Below are positions 1 to 8,256 of a stretch of DNA of 64,000 bases, one piece after another. The position numbers were made by a program, and so were the translations under genes. Source of the stretch: an uncultured Lachnospiraceae bacterium (GTDB taxonomy: Bacteria; Bacillota; Clostridia; Lachnospirales; Lachnospiraceae). Location: contig CAJUNP010000015.1 of NCBI GenBank assembly GCA_910587935.1, forward strand, positions 3,338 through 67,337, in the 5' to 3' direction. A model generated the notes under the pieces. It was not told where the DNA came from, made no database searches, and saw only the letters and a program-made list of their open reading frames with translations. Numbering within the stretch: position 1 is the first letter of the stretch; every line of letters begins with the position of its first letter.

Positions 1-221
1 TATTCCACTCCGAAAGTCTCAACGGTAACCGTCTGCATTACCTCATTTTCCAAGGGTCTGTCGTTATAACCGGTAGGTGTTTGCGCAATACGGTTCACCA
101 CATCCATCCCCTCTATCACCTTCCCAAACGCCGCATACTGGCCGTCCAGATGGGGCTTGTCTTGTGCATAATAAAGAACTGAGAACCCGCAGAATCGGGG
201 TTCATGCTTCTTGCCATGGAA
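1..221 (-). pseudogene. Cyclophilin-type peptidyl-prolyl isomerase, frameshifted C-terminal remnant
   Basis: Read on the minus strand, this segment encodes the C-terminal half of a cyclophilin. The stretch VLSMARSMNPDSAGSQFFIM is followed, in another frame, by QDKPHLDGQYAAFGKVIEGM and then a valine-rich tail that reaches the window edge. Both halves match the family core (SMAR, AGSQFFI, LDGxYAAFGKV). One base is missing near 168-172 (ATGCACAAGAC, where ATGCACCAAGAC would keep the frame), so the frame is broken. Upstream homology stops abruptly near 221, before the catalytic N-terminal half. I read it as a dead remnant. If the base loss were a sequencing error it would still be a 5'-truncated gene. 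Confidence 0.75.
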
Positions 222-225
222 AGCA

Positions 226-355
226 CACAGTATGTTACGCTGGAAAATATGCAGGCATTAGGATGGCAGATAACGGATGGGTTTACTTACACTTATGACA
301 GCGCAGTTAACAGTAAAATTTTGATCTGATCCGCGTGACAGCATATTTGGATGAA
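226..355 (+). pseudogene. C-terminal remnant of an unrecognised protein
   Basis: Directly abutting the cyclophilin remnant, the plus strand reads YVTLENMQALGWQITDGFTY, then SAVNSKILI and a stop. In a shifted frame it continues as DLIRVTAYLDEEE and a stop at about 355. This looks like the last 45 residues of a protein with one frameshift and no start. The family is not recognised. It ends 19 bases before the next gene, so the junction at about 222 joins two unrelated gene ends. Confidence 0.4.
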
Positions 356-373
356 GAAGAATAAAGGACGATT

Positions 374-1429
374 ATGAATAGAAAAAAAATGACAGTAATC
401 ATTTTGGCAATATTTTTTTTGACTGTAGCAGGGGTATTGTATAAAGCTGGCAGGCCAGGCATCAGGATAAGCAGGACGGACTTTCCACGATGGAGCAGGA
501 CGGAGCTAAGTGAAAGCAGTGAGGCCGGGGCGGATGAAAGAACTGCGGCATCCGAAGAACCGGATGCGAATATCATCCAAAACCAGGCGGAAGAGCCGGA
601 GAACCTGGAAGAAGCTGCGGATTCAGAGCCTTCCTGTCGGGTGTATGCCAATATGGCGGAATTGAGAGATAATAGGAATTTACCGTATGTCGATGAAGAG
701 GTCTTTGGGATTATCAAAGCTGCCTATCTGAAGGTGGATTTTGAAGGTGAATTTGATAAAGGAAATCCCGATATCTATAAGGAGTATAGAGAAATATTTC
801 AAAGACTGGTTCGTAATGAAGCGCCCTATCTGGATAGGAAGACTGGTGAAGAGACTTATCTAAAAGATTGCACGTCGTTTGGATATTCGCCTGAAACAGC
901 GGAACTGGAATCTTTTGAATACATTTTTTTTGACATAGAAGGAGATGGTATGCAGGAATTGTTCATCCGTAACAGTGGGAGAAATGCCGCTTTTAAATAC
1001 GATCCGGAAGAAGAAAAAATTATTTCGTGGCATATTGGATTGGATGGAAGCGACGGATCCTGGGGCCCCTGGGAAACATTGATTGGCACCGGAAAAGTAC
1101 AGAATAACATACTTATGAAGGATTTTAACTATTATCAATATGATGAAAGCGAAAAAAAAGTTTGCAGCACCACTATTCTTTTTCAGGCGCTTAATAGTGA
1201 GAATATGGTATATCTGGTCAGAATACCTGAATATGCAGATCGCGAAGGGGAAGAAGTGCCGGAAAAAATAAAATCTCAGGGTTCTTTTGAGCAGAATAAC
1301 GAAAAATGGTATTTTCGTGTAACAAAGGAGCAATATGAAGAATTACTGCAACTTCATTGGGATGCATATGAGGCGGCAGAAGAAAAAATAAAGGAAGTAA
1401 CCTATACCTACGAAAAGTTTTTGGAGTAG
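374..1429 (+). CDS. Secreted or membrane-anchored protein of unknown function
   Basis: The start has a ribosome site (AAAGGA) eight bases upstream. The N-terminus is basic and followed by one hydrophobic segment (about residues 6-22, MTVIILAIFFLTVAGVLY) with no lipobox cysteine, so it is an uncleaved anchor or signal peptide. Residues 45-85 are rich in Glu, Ala and Ser and look like a linker. The remaining 250 residues are acidic and mixed. A segment reading YIFFDIEGDGMQELFIRN (about 180-197) resembles the Asp-rich, Ca-binding-like motif found in many extracytoplasmic Lachnospiraceae proteins. I recognise no enzyme signature. Its neighbours are remnants, so context gives no role. Confidence 0.7.
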   Translation: MNRKKMTVIILAIFFLTVAGVLYKAGRPGIRISRTDFPRWSRTELSESSEAGADERTAASEEPDANIIQNQAEEPENLEEAADSEPSCRVYANMAELRDNRNLPYVDEEVFGIIKAAYLKVDFEGEFDKGNPDIYKEYREIFQRLVRNEAPYLDRKTGEETYLKDCTSFGYSPETAELESFEYIFFDIEGDGMQELFIRNSGRNAAFKYDPEEEKIISWHIGLDGSDGSWGPWETLIGTGKVQNNILMKDFNYYQYDESEKKVCSTTILFQALNSENMVYLVRIPEYADREGEEVPEKIKSQGSFEQNNEKWYFRVTKEQYEELLQLHWDAYEAAEEKIKEVTYTYEKFLE

Positions 1430-1509
1430 GAACTGCTATGATCCGGGAGATGATTTAACATAAACTAAAAGTTTTCAGATTTGCCTCCTAACTGCATAGA
1501 TTAATAGAA

Positions 1510-2484
1510 TCAATCAGTCATAATTTCTTTAATTGATGTCTTCTTCATTTTTTGTGCATAGGCAAACATAATTGTTTCATACAAAATCAGAAAGAAAATC
1601 ATGGAAAGAAAAAAGACCGGGACGTCAAATTTATACTCAGGGATACCTTCTACATCCTTAAATACGACCAATACCATTATTTTCAGCAGCATGTACTGAT
1701 ATACGGTGCCCAGGGCAAAGCCCAGATATGCCCAGGGCCGGTAGCCGTTAAGCACTGCCCGGGAACATTCGCCGGCCTGATATCCGAATACCTTCATCAT
1801 GGTAATGGTTTGCCTGTTTGCCTTTACGACAGATGTAACCGCAATGAATAACGTGACGACTGCCAATATGATTCCAATAGTCATTGTCATAATTCCCATC
1901 ATCCGGCTTGACAGCTCTTCCATCGAAAAAGACATTTGTGTCATTGCCGCAAAACAAAATACGGCAAATGTAATAAAAAATATCAGCGATTTACGCTGCC
2001 GTACATTACTTTTTTCTAATTCCTGCAAAAAGGTTCTGTCCGTGTCTTTTTTGGCAGGGACATGTTTTCGCACGGATTCTCCCCTGATCAGCCGCAGGGC
2101 CGGAACCTTTAACTTCCGGAAGCTATAGGCAACTGCCAGCAAAGCAAAAAACAGCGAGGGCATAAATATAAGGGCAGACAAAAGTCCCGGGTGAAAAGAA
2201 ACGACGATATTCGGCAAATATCCGTCCTTATTTTGTATTTCGTACAGTTTCGGCATCAGCGCATGCGCACATGCATATCCAAACGCCGTTCCGGCAAAAA
2301 CAGGCAGGCCAAAAACCCAAAAATGTTTTGCAATCCTGAATCTGGCATATCCCAGGGCTTTCAATATGCCTAATTGTTTTTGATGCGTGTCTATATAATG
2401 TCCGATATAAAAACAGAGTAACACGACTGTCGTCAAAAAAAGCAACCGCCGGATACTATGCTGACCACTTTTGAAGTTTTGCAC
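1510..2484 (-). pseudogene. FtsX-type ABC exporter permease, N-terminally truncated
   Basis: This is a membrane protein with two FtsX-like blocks. The first opens inside the block (RRLLFLTTVVLLCFYIGHYI, then the HQKQLGILKALGY motif that follows TM2 in this family). The second is complete, with TMs near residues 170-190, 200-220, 250-270 and 290-310. Family members normally begin with TM1 and a large extracellular domain and reach 600-800 residues; here only 324 remain. The reading frame opens with GTG inside the 3' end of the ATPase gene and has no ribosome site of its own. I infer that a deletion removed the first half and fused the two genes, so the transporter is probably non-functional. 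Confidence 0.65.
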
Positions 2485-3086
2485 TGGGCATCATAATTCT
2501 GGTTATGCGTTACCATTACCATTGTAAAACCCATTTCTTTCTGCAGCCTGCAAAGCAAATCCAAAACGTTTCTTCCCGTAGCCTCATCCAATGCTCCGGT
2601 GGGTTCATCCAGATACAGCACCTTGGGTTTTTTGGCCAAAGCCCTTGCAATGGATACACGCTGTTGTTCTCCGCCGCTTAATTCATAAGGATATTTTTTA
2701 ATTTTGTTCCCAAGCCCCACGTCTTCGATCAGTTTGCGGTATTCCGGATTATGCGCCAGATCCGCTCCCATCCTGACGTTTTTATCTACGTTCAGATTGG
2801 GCAGTAAAAAGTACTGCTGAAAAACAAAACCAATTGTTGTTTTTCTGAAAAGCGTTATTTCTTTATCTTTCATACCGCTGATGTCCCGGCCGTCATACTG
2901 TATTTCGCCGCTGTCGGAAGGTTCCAGACCGGAAATAACGTTCAGCAAAGTAGATTTACCCGATCCGGACGCACCCAAAAGAACCATAAAATCATGATCT
3001 GCAATGTCTAATGTGATTCCTTTTAAAACTTCGGTTCTGCTTTCCCCGGCCCCAAAGCTTTTATGTAAATTTTTAATACTTATCAT
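2433..3086 (-). CDS. ABC transporter ATPase, MacB/LolD type, with altered C-terminus
   Basis: The ATPase powers a peptide, lipid or drug exporter with an FtsX permease. Visible motifs are Walker A (GASGSGKST), the Q-loop (FVFQQYFLLPN), the signature LSGGEQQRVSIARAL, Walker B (VLYLDEPTGALD) and the switch His (VTHNQ). ATG at 3086 is chosen because MISIKNLHKSF is the usual family N-terminus; the open frame extends further up into tetR. After THNQ the expected tail is replaced by DAQCKTSKVVSIVSGGCFF, which overlaps the permease frame. This marks the breakpoint of the deletion that also truncated the permease. The catalytic core is complete, but the partner is not. The gene is probably controlled by the upstream TetR. 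Confidence 0.8.
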   Translation of the reverse strand: MISIKNLHKSFGAGESRTEVLKGITLDIADHDFMVLLGASGSGKSTLLNVISGLEPSDSGEIQYDGRDISGMKDKEITLFRKTTIGFVFQQYFLLPNLNVDKNVRMGADLAHNPEYRKLIEDVGLGNKIKKYPYELSGGEQQRVSIARALAKKPKVLYLDEPTGALDEATGRNVLDLLCRLQKEMGFTMVMVTHNQNYDAQCKTSKVVSIVSGGCFF

Positions 3087-3098
3087 TTTTTTACCCAT

Positions 3099-3135
3099 GC
3101 CTTTCCCACATGAGCCCTTCCCATGTGGGAAAGGC
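3099..3135. repeat. Perfect 14-bp inverted repeat between tetR and the ABC ATPase gene
   Basis: Bases 3099-3112 (GCCTTTCCCACATG) are the exact reverse complement of 3122-3135, around a 9-base loop. The hairpin lies in the 58-base gap after the tetR stop and just before the ATPase start. It has no T-tract on either side, so a simple terminator is unlikely. It could be an operator, an RNA stabiliser or attenuator, or the core of a small mobile repeat, given the MITE end next to it. Confidence 0.6.
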
Positions 3136-3144
3136 CTAAATACG

Positions 3145-3765
3145 TCAGGTTGAAAGCGTTTTTCTTTCAACCTTATACCCTTGTCTTTCATAATTTATGC
3201 CCTTGTCAAGAGAGAGTAACAGACCTTTAAATATTTCTGTTATTCTTTCTTCTATCTGCTCCGGCTTATAGCTGCATAATCCCGTGACAAGCATAGCCGC
3301 AATGCCGTGCGTATAAGTCCATAAATGCTGGTATAGCTTTTCGGCGGCGGCTCTGTCTAATTTATAAGGATTTTGTACGGATTGCAAAATCAAATCGTAA
3401 TGATCGTCTATCATCGGCAAAACGTCCGCCACATCTTTGGAAGACTGCGGCGGCTGCATAAAAAGAAGCCGGAACAGCTCAGGCTTTTCTATGGCAAAGC
3501 GAATATAGGCAAGTCCCACTCCCTTAAACGCAAGCGGCTCTTTTAAACCTTCCGCAGCATATTTTCCGTATAATTCTTTTGCCCGTGCCCTAACACTTTC
3601 TTTGACTTCATCCATATTGTCAAATACGGTAAAGACCGGCCTTGCCGAGCTTCCCAGATAGTTCCCCAGCTCTCTGGCAGTTACGGAGTCAATTCCGCTT
3701 TTTTCTGTAATGGCTAACGCAGCATCCAATATTTCTTCTCTGGTAAATTTGGCCTTTGGCGGCAT
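3145..3765 (-). CDS. TetR/AcrR-family transcriptional repressor
   Basis: The N-terminal helix-turn-helix is typical: FTREEILDAALAITEKSG, then VTARELGNYLGSSARPVFTVF (residues 8-45). The C-terminal 150 residues are the helical ligand-binding and dimerisation domain. The start has AAAGGAGA just upstream. The last 20 or so residues (LSLDKGINYERQG onwards) are partly encoded by DNA identical to a MITE end found at 63.4-63.6 kb, so the natural C-terminus was probably replaced. The gene stands upstream of the ABC exporter remnant and has a palindrome in its own promoter, which suggests autoregulation and control of the exporter. Confidence 0.85.
   Translation of the reverse strand: MPPKAKFTREEILDAALAITEKSGIDSVTARELGNYLGSSARPVFTVFDNMDEVKESVRARAKELYGKYAAEGLKEPLAFKGVGLAYIRFAIEKPELFRLLFMQPPQSSKDVADVLPMIDDHYDLILQSVQNPYKLDRAAAEKLYQHLWTYTHGIAAMLVTGLCSYKPEQIEERITEIFKGLLLSLDKGINYERQGYKVERKTLST
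3148..3172. repeat. 9-bp hairpin at the 3' end of tetR
   Basis: GGTTGAAAG (3148-3156) pairs perfectly with CTTTCAACC (3164-3172) around a 7-base loop, within the last codons of tetR. Together with the 3099-3135 hairpin it makes a structured block directly beside the MITE-like end, which suggests that the whole block is inserted DNA. Confidence 0.5.
3196..3218. repeat. Solo MITE terminal inverted repeat
   Basis: The 23 bases at 3196-3218 match 22 of 23 bases of the right end of the MITE at 63443-63602 (TATGCCCTTGTCAAGAGAG, then A/G, then GTA). No matching left end was found within 200 bases. It therefore looks like a solo end or a decayed copy, now read as part of the tetR coding sequence. 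Confidence 0.6.
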
Positions 3766-3789
3766 GAAAGATCTCCTTTTTAAACTATT

Positions 3790-3838
3790 TGTTTTAAAAC
3801 ATCTGTTTTAATATGGGTTCAAAATAATGATTTGTCAA
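3790..3838 (-). promoter_or_regulatory. tetR promoter with palindromic operator
   Basis: On the minus strand a -35 box TTGACA (3838-3833), a 17-base spacer and a -10-like CATATT (3815-3810) precede tetR. A perfect 12-base palindrome, TGTTTTAAAACA (3790-3801), lies where transcription should start. Such placement is typical of autoregulated TetR genes; the binding itself is inferred. Confidence 0.55.
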
Positions 3839-3876
3839 TAGACCGACATATAAAAATAAAATTACCAAACTTTGTT

Positions 3877-4558
3877 CTATTCCTCTAAATGATATTCCCT
3901 AAATAAATTATTTCTGACTTTTTCATCGGAAAGAAGTTTTAAATCCTGCTGCCTTCCATCCCGCTGCAGATATTCAACAAGCAAAGCAAGCATCTTTATT
4001 CCTTCTTTAATACAATTTTCCACGGCACTGTCAATGGCCTCTCTGATCGACATTTTGCGGCCTGTATTCTCTCTTACTTTTCCAATAAATATAGAATATT
4101 CCTCAAGCTTGCGGCACTTTTTCATAAGTTCCCGGTTCTGCCCGTAATTGATATTCAGCATGACAGCATGGCAGTCAATCGCTGCATTTTTTCTATCAAT
4201 CCCTGCCATCAGTTTCCTTTACAAATCCGCAAAATAGAACAAACCCCTCAGAGGAAGATTCGGGCTATAGGTACTCTGATGTTCGAACAATTTGAGAAGA
4301 ACGCTGCCCTTGCGTTCTTCTGTGTGAAGTTTTAGAATTTCTTAGTCTGTGTATTTTGCAGACTTAGAAATTCTCTTCACACTTCATTCCCATGTACGTC
4401 GCATCTTCCAGTGTATTGATCTCCATATCCTCGGGATTAGCATAGTCCGTACCGTTAACCGCATTATAAAGCTGCAACAGATCCTCTTTCTCCCGGAAAA
4501 CCAGCTTGAACAGTCTGTCCTTATACTCCCTGTTTACATTATTTCGTTCATCTGTCAT
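3877..4558 (-). pseudogene. Rpn/PD-(D/E)XK-family nuclease-transposase gene, broken
   Basis: The N-terminal piece (4558-4364) reads MTDERNNVNREYKDRLFKLV and LYNAVNGTDYANPEDMEINT, the usual opening of Rpn-family PD-(D/E)XK proteins. It ends at YMGMK, where a hairpin-rich insert follows. Homology resumes with LFEHQSTYSPNLPLRGLFYF, is cut by an in-frame TAA after FADL (near 4220), and continues through AGIDRKN into AIDCHAVMLNINYG and the C-terminal helix region (4209-3877). The segment carrying the rest of the catalytic core, normally between IDRKN and MLNINYG, is missing. The gene therefore has an insertion, a nonsense codon and an internal deletion, and is dead. Confidence 0.75.
4295..4382. 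repeat. Double-hairpin palindromic insert in the Rpn pseudogene
   Basis: Two adjacent hairpins fill this stretch. The first pairs AGAAGAACGC (4295-4304) with GCGTTCTTCT (4312-4321). The second pairs 4322-4349 with 4359-4382, both starting from GTGTGAAG/CTTCACAC ends, with a 4-base bulge and one mismatch. The block sits exactly where some 12 codons of the nuclease gene are missing. It has no coding sequence and looks like a REP-type or MITE-like palindromic element. Confidence 0.55.
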
Positions 4559-4685
4559 GTACTACCTCCATTATAAGTTTTTTTGTTAAATACTGCAATA
4601 CTGAAATTTGGCTGATAACGCCGGAATTTGTAGAATCTGATGGATTCTGTTTCATGAAATATGAAAATTTCATGGATGATTTTAA

Positions 4686-4713
4686 AAAGCTGTCCGTATT
4701 CCCGAACAGCTTT
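4686..4713 (-). terminator. Probable terminator of the NERD-HRDC gene
   Basis: An 8-bp stem (AAAGCTGT / ACAGCTTT) is followed on the minus strand by TTTTTAAAAT. It lies about 70 bases past the stop of the gene at 4781-5806. The T-tract is modest. Confidence 0.5.
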
Positions 4714-4780
4714 ATTTTATCGTAATATCATTTATTTGTCAAGCGCATATGACTGCGTAACGGATAATCCGGATGAATAT

Positions 4781-5806
4781 TCATCTGTGATCCGATATGA
4801 TTTTTAATAAATCATTCCCATACTTTTCAACCTTAGCAGGTCCAAAGCCGGATACTTTTAATAATTCTTCACGGCTCCCGGGCATCTTTTCAAGCAAATC
4901 ATACATCGTGGCATCGTTAAAAATATAATAGGGTTTCAGTTTATTTTCTCTGCTTTGCGTAAGCCGGTATTCCTTCAGAGCCTGTATCAAATCTGTCCGT
5001 TCCGGTTTGCTTTCCGTCAAAACCGGTTTTGCAGCTTCTTCCTGAACTTCACGTCCACCTTCCTTATTTTCAATAAATTTCTGATATTTCAATGAATAAT
5101 CCGACTTTGCCGGTATGGATTCGTTCTTGAAAAATGTGGCAAGCTCTTTCATAAAATCTACGGATAGTGTAGAAAGCTTACTTTCTTCATTGGTCTTTCT
5201 TATATATTCGATTAATGTGTCGTACCGGATTACTTTTTGTTTTATTTCTTTTGGGGCATACCGGTCGTATAAGACGGTCTCCGGATTTGCCAGGACTACG
5301 ATGGATCTGTAGTTTGCTTCAAAATTTTTTTCAAAGGAAGCCTTCTGCAGGGCATTTTTCGTTTTGCCCCGCACAGCCTTTAGTACTTTTAAATGGCGTT
5401 CATTCTGCGTAACAGGCGAATAGATTGCCTTCTCTTTTCCCTGCCCCAGGAGACGTATAAAGGTACCTTTATTGTCAATCTTTATATTACCATAGAGATT
5501 TTTACACTCAATTACAAATATACATTGCCTTGTTATAACAAGATAGTCGATCTGTGCCGGAACGTCTCCGGCTTCCAGATGCAGATCGTGCAGAATCATC
5601 ATATCCATGCCGCTGCTTTTTAACTCAAAGGCAATGTTCTTCTCTCCGATTTCGCCGTACCTGGCATATTTAATCTGTTTTTCTATCTCCTGCTTTACCG
5701 TATCGCCGGCTTTTTCTCTTAAAGCTTCCAGTTTTTTAATATATTCTGTCGTATCGCTGTCTTCTTTTACAAATACCGGTCCGATTTTTTTCTGAAAAAA
5801 TCCCAT
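4781..5806 (-). CDS. NERD nuclease-related domain and HRDC domain protein
   Basis: The N-terminal half is a NERD domain, related to restriction endonuclease folds. It contains GEIGEKNIAFEL (about residues 51-62), AQIDYLVI and FVIECKNLYG, which carry the D...ExK catalytic pattern. The last 70 residues form an HRDC helical bundle (LIQALKEYRL ... MYDLLEKMPGSREELLKVSGFGPAKVEKYG), a nucleic-acid-binding module of RecQ and RNase D proteins. A role in DNA repair or defence is plausible from the family but unproven. It has its own promoter and a strong ribosome site (AGGGGG), and stands alone. No signal peptide is present. Confidence 0.85.
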   Translation of the reverse strand: MGFFQKKIGPVFVKEDSDTTEYIKKLEALREKAGDTVKQEIEKQIKYARYGEIGEKNIAFELKSSGMDMMILHDLHLEAGDVPAQIDYLVITRQCIFVIECKNLYGNIKIDNKGTFIRLLGQGKEKAIYSPVTQNERHLKVLKAVRGKTKNALQKASFEKNFEANYRSIVVLANPETVLYDRYAPKEIKQKVIRYDTLIEYIRKTNEESKLSTLSVDFMKELATFFKNESIPAKSDYSLKYQKFIENKEGGREVQEEAAKPVLTESKPERTDLIQALKEYRLTQSRENKLKPYYIFNDATMYDLLEKMPGSREELLKVSGFGPAKVEKYGNDLLKIISDHR

Positions 5807-5860
5807 GGTAATTCCCCCTGCTCATTCGTATGACTGTACTTTTACTTTTGTGTCTTTACT

Positions 5861-5889
5861 ATCATACTATATTGGGGCCGGTATTGCAA
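5861..5889 (-). promoter_or_regulatory. Promoter of the NERD-HRDC gene
   Basis: On the minus strand TTGCAA (-35, 5889-5884), a 17-base spacer and TATGAT (-10, 5866-5861) precede the gene by about 55 bases. It begins 12 bases after the GH32 stop codon, so the sugar operon ends here without a clear terminator. Confidence 0.55.
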
Positions 5890-5900
5890 AGTCTGATTTA

Positions 5901-7370
5901 TTAAATATTAATATCCCACTTTTCTATATCCAGTACGCAGCTTCCGCCGTATGGAATAAATTCTATATCGTCATGCTGCAGATCCATAAAAAACAGGGAT
6001 GTCAGCGTTTTTTCTCCTTCGTTAAAAAAAATTTCCACGGAATACAAATCCATCAAAATCCGCATTGTAACGGTGTCTCTGTCCGGATTCAGGTTCAGTT
6101 TTCTTTCATTTACGATATCCCTGATGCACTGCGCATATTTTCTGTCAAATATAATTGTTTTTTTTGCTGCGTCGTATTCAATACTGATATAATGGCCGCC
6201 GCCCTTTGCAAGCCGTATTTCCACAGAACTGCAGTTTATTTTTTTAATCTGTACAGTCAGGTCTATAACTCGGCCCCGTATATCTGCGAAGCAGGTCTTC
6301 TCTTTCAGACAAAAATTGTCATACCGGACTTTATTCTTTCTGAACTGTTCTATTTCTCTGGCCGGCGCCTGCCTGATGGTATGCCCCTGCAGTGACAGCT
6401 CCCTCGGAAATGTCATCATCCCGCGCCATTCAAATTCGGGAGGATAATTCTGAATATCCCATGACTGCATCCATGCAATCATAATTCTCCTTCCGTCCCC
6501 CGTCAAAAGTGTCTGGGGAGCATAAAAATCTGTTCCGAAATCCATGCAGCCCCTGGATTCTTCTATAAACGCACCGTTCTCTTCATAGCCGGTAAAATAA
6601 ACGCTTCCGTTTCCGCAGTGATATTCTAATCCCTTTGCCTGCATATCCTGCGGGGAAATCAGCAAAACCTGTTTATCCCGGAGCTTAAAATAATCCGGAC
6701 ATTCCCACATCCGGCCTATTTTTTCCGTGGTCCGGAACAAAATACCCTCGAAGGTCCAATGAATCAGGTCCCGGGACGCATATTTTAAAATACGCCCTGT
6801 TTTGTCCCTGTCCTGGCTTCCTGCAATTATGTAATAAATATCGTTTTCTTTCCATAGCTTTGGGTCTCTGAAATTTTCCGGATCGCTGCCGGCGGGAAGC
6901 TGGCCGGCGCCAATTACCGGATTGCCGTTTTGCTTACTGTAATTGTACCCGTCTCCGGCAGCAATGCTCTGCGTCTGGCATACTTTTGTCCGGCCGTCCT
7001 CCTGCTTTTCAAAGCAAACGCTGGTATAAGCAAGAATGTGTCTGTCCCCGTCCTGTATTGCGGAGCCTGAAAAACAGCCCTCACAGTCATAATCCTGATC
7101 CGGGGCCATTGCGGCGGGAAGGTATTCCCATTGTACAAAATCACGTGTCTTCGCATGTCCCCAGTGCATGGGACCCCATTCCGCCGAATACGGATGATAT
7201 TGAAAAAACAAATGGTATTCGCCTTCATAAAGAGAAAATCCGTTGGGATCATTGATCCATCCGGCCGGCGACCGCAGGTGAAATATGGGAAAGACAGCCG
7301 CATCCCGCAGTTTCTGCTGTTTCGTTTCATATTCCCGCGCTCTGGCAAGCGCACTGTTTTCTACTTGCAT
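5901..7370 (-). CDS. GH32 beta-fructosidase (sucrase/levanase/inulinase type), intracellular
   Basis: The enzyme hydrolyses beta-fructofuranosyl bonds. The three GH32 catalytic motifs are present: WINDPNG (nucleophile D41), FRDP (D169) and WECPDYF (acid/base E223). The start is ATG at 7370, five bases after AGGAGC; an upstream in-frame ATG has no ribosome site. The 489-residue length is normal for GH32, with a five-blade propeller and a C-terminal beta-sandwich (from about residue 350). There is no signal peptide, so it acts on imported oligosaccharides in the cytoplasm. It is the last gene of a five-gene sugar operon. Bond specificity (sucrose, inulobiose, levan oligosaccharides) cannot be read from sequence. 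Confidence 0.92.
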   Translation of the reverse strand: MQVENSALARAREYETKQQKLRDAAVFPIFHLRSPAGWINDPNGFSLYEGEYHLFFQYHPYSAEWGPMHWGHAKTRDFVQWEYLPAAMAPDQDYDCEGCFSGSAIQDGDRHILAYTSVCFEKQEDGRTKVCQTQSIAAGDGYNYSKQNGNPVIGAGQLPAGSDPENFRDPKLWKENDIYYIIAGSQDRDKTGRILKYASRDLIHWTFEGILFRTTEKIGRMWECPDYFKLRDKQVLLISPQDMQAKGLEYHCGNGSVYFTGYEENGAFIEESRGCMDFGTDFYAPQTLLTGDGRRIMIAWMQSWDIQNYPPEFEWRGMMTFPRELSLQGHTIRQAPAREIEQFRKNKVRYDNFCLKEKTCFADIRGRVIDLTVQIKKINCSSVEIRLAKGGGHYISIEYDAAKKTIIFDRKYAQCIRDIVNERKLNLNPDRDTVTMRILMDLYSVEIFFNEGEKTLTSLFFMDLQHDDIEFIPYGGSCVLDIEKWDINI

Positions 7371-7408
7371 TTTTGCTCCTATCTGCCCGCTTCGGCAGGC
7401 GTACAAAT

Positions 7409-8233
7409 TTACCCCTTTAACCCGGAAAGGGAAATTCCTTCCACAAAATATTTCTGTCCCAGAGAATAAATCAATATAAGCGGAATGGCCGAGATAATAA
7501 TTCCCGCAAGAATAATCGAAATACTCGTATTGCGCATCAAACCGCTTAAAGCCGTCATTCCCAAAGGCAGCGTCATTTTCTCCGAACTGGTGATAAAGAT
7601 CAGCGGACGGTAAAAATCATTCCATGAGGAGACAAAGGATAATACCGCCACGGTTACGATTGCAGGCTTAGTCATTGGCAGGATGACTCTGAACAAAATT
7701 GCAAAATGTCCGGCTCCGTCTAACTTTGCCGCTTCATCATAGCTTCCGGGAATGGATTCCATAAATTGTTTCATTATAAAAATTCCGAGAGGATTAATCA
7801 GCAGTGGCAAAATAACCCCCAGCCTGGAATCCATCAATCCAATCTGCTTATACAACATAAATATAGGAATTACCGTGGACTGCACAGGTATCATAAGACC
7901 GGACAGCAAAAGCAGAAAAATAATATTTTTTCCTTTGAACTGCAGCCTTGCAAAAGCGTAAGCCGCCATACATGTTATCATACATTGTAAAAGGGTTGCC
8001 GTTACGGAAACAAAAAAGCTGTTTCCGATAAATTTAAGCAGAGGAACCTTCCGGAATACCTGCACATAATTATCCACGTGAAACACCGTAGGAAAAAAGG
8101 ACGGCGGAAGTCGGAAGGAATCAACCGGAAGACGCAGAGAGGTTGCAAGCATCCACATAAAAGGCAGTAAAACGATAAAACTAATCAAGACACAGCCGAT
8201 ATTGGCAAGCGCTGTAAATTTATTTTTTCTCAT
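7409..8233 (-). CDS. ABC sugar importer permease, MalG type
   Basis: This inner-membrane subunit of a CUT1 carbohydrate importer has six hydrophobic segments. The cytoplasmic EAA loop, which docks the ATPase, reads EAAKLDGAGHFAILFRVILP. The start is placed at ATG 8233 (MRKNKF), preceded by GAGGAAATAT; the longer frame overlaps the upstream gene. It pairs with the MalF-type permease and the binding protein. No ATPase gene is in the operon, as is usual in Firmicutes where one MsmK-like ATPase serves several importers. Confidence 0.9.
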   Translation of the reverse strand: MRKNKFTALANIGCVLISFIVLLPFMWMLATSLRLPVDSFRLPPSFFPTVFHVDNYVQVFRKVPLLKFIGNSFFVSVTATLLQCMITCMAAYAFARLQFKGKNIIFLLLLSGLMIPVQSTVIPIFMLYKQIGLMDSRLGVILPLLINPLGIFIMKQFMESIPGSYDEAAKLDGAGHFAILFRVILPMTKPAIVTVAVLSFVSSWNDFYRPLIFITSSEKMTLPLGMTALSGLMRNTSISIILAGIIISAIPLILIYSLGQKYFVEGISLSGLKG

Positions 8234-8256
8234 ATATTTCCTCGTTTCTTTTATAT

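Noticed and set aside
374..1333. Minus-strand frames of 84-157 codons opposite the first complete gene
   Set aside because: They lack ribosome sites and mirror the coding bias of the plus-strand gene, which has a good start and signal anchor.
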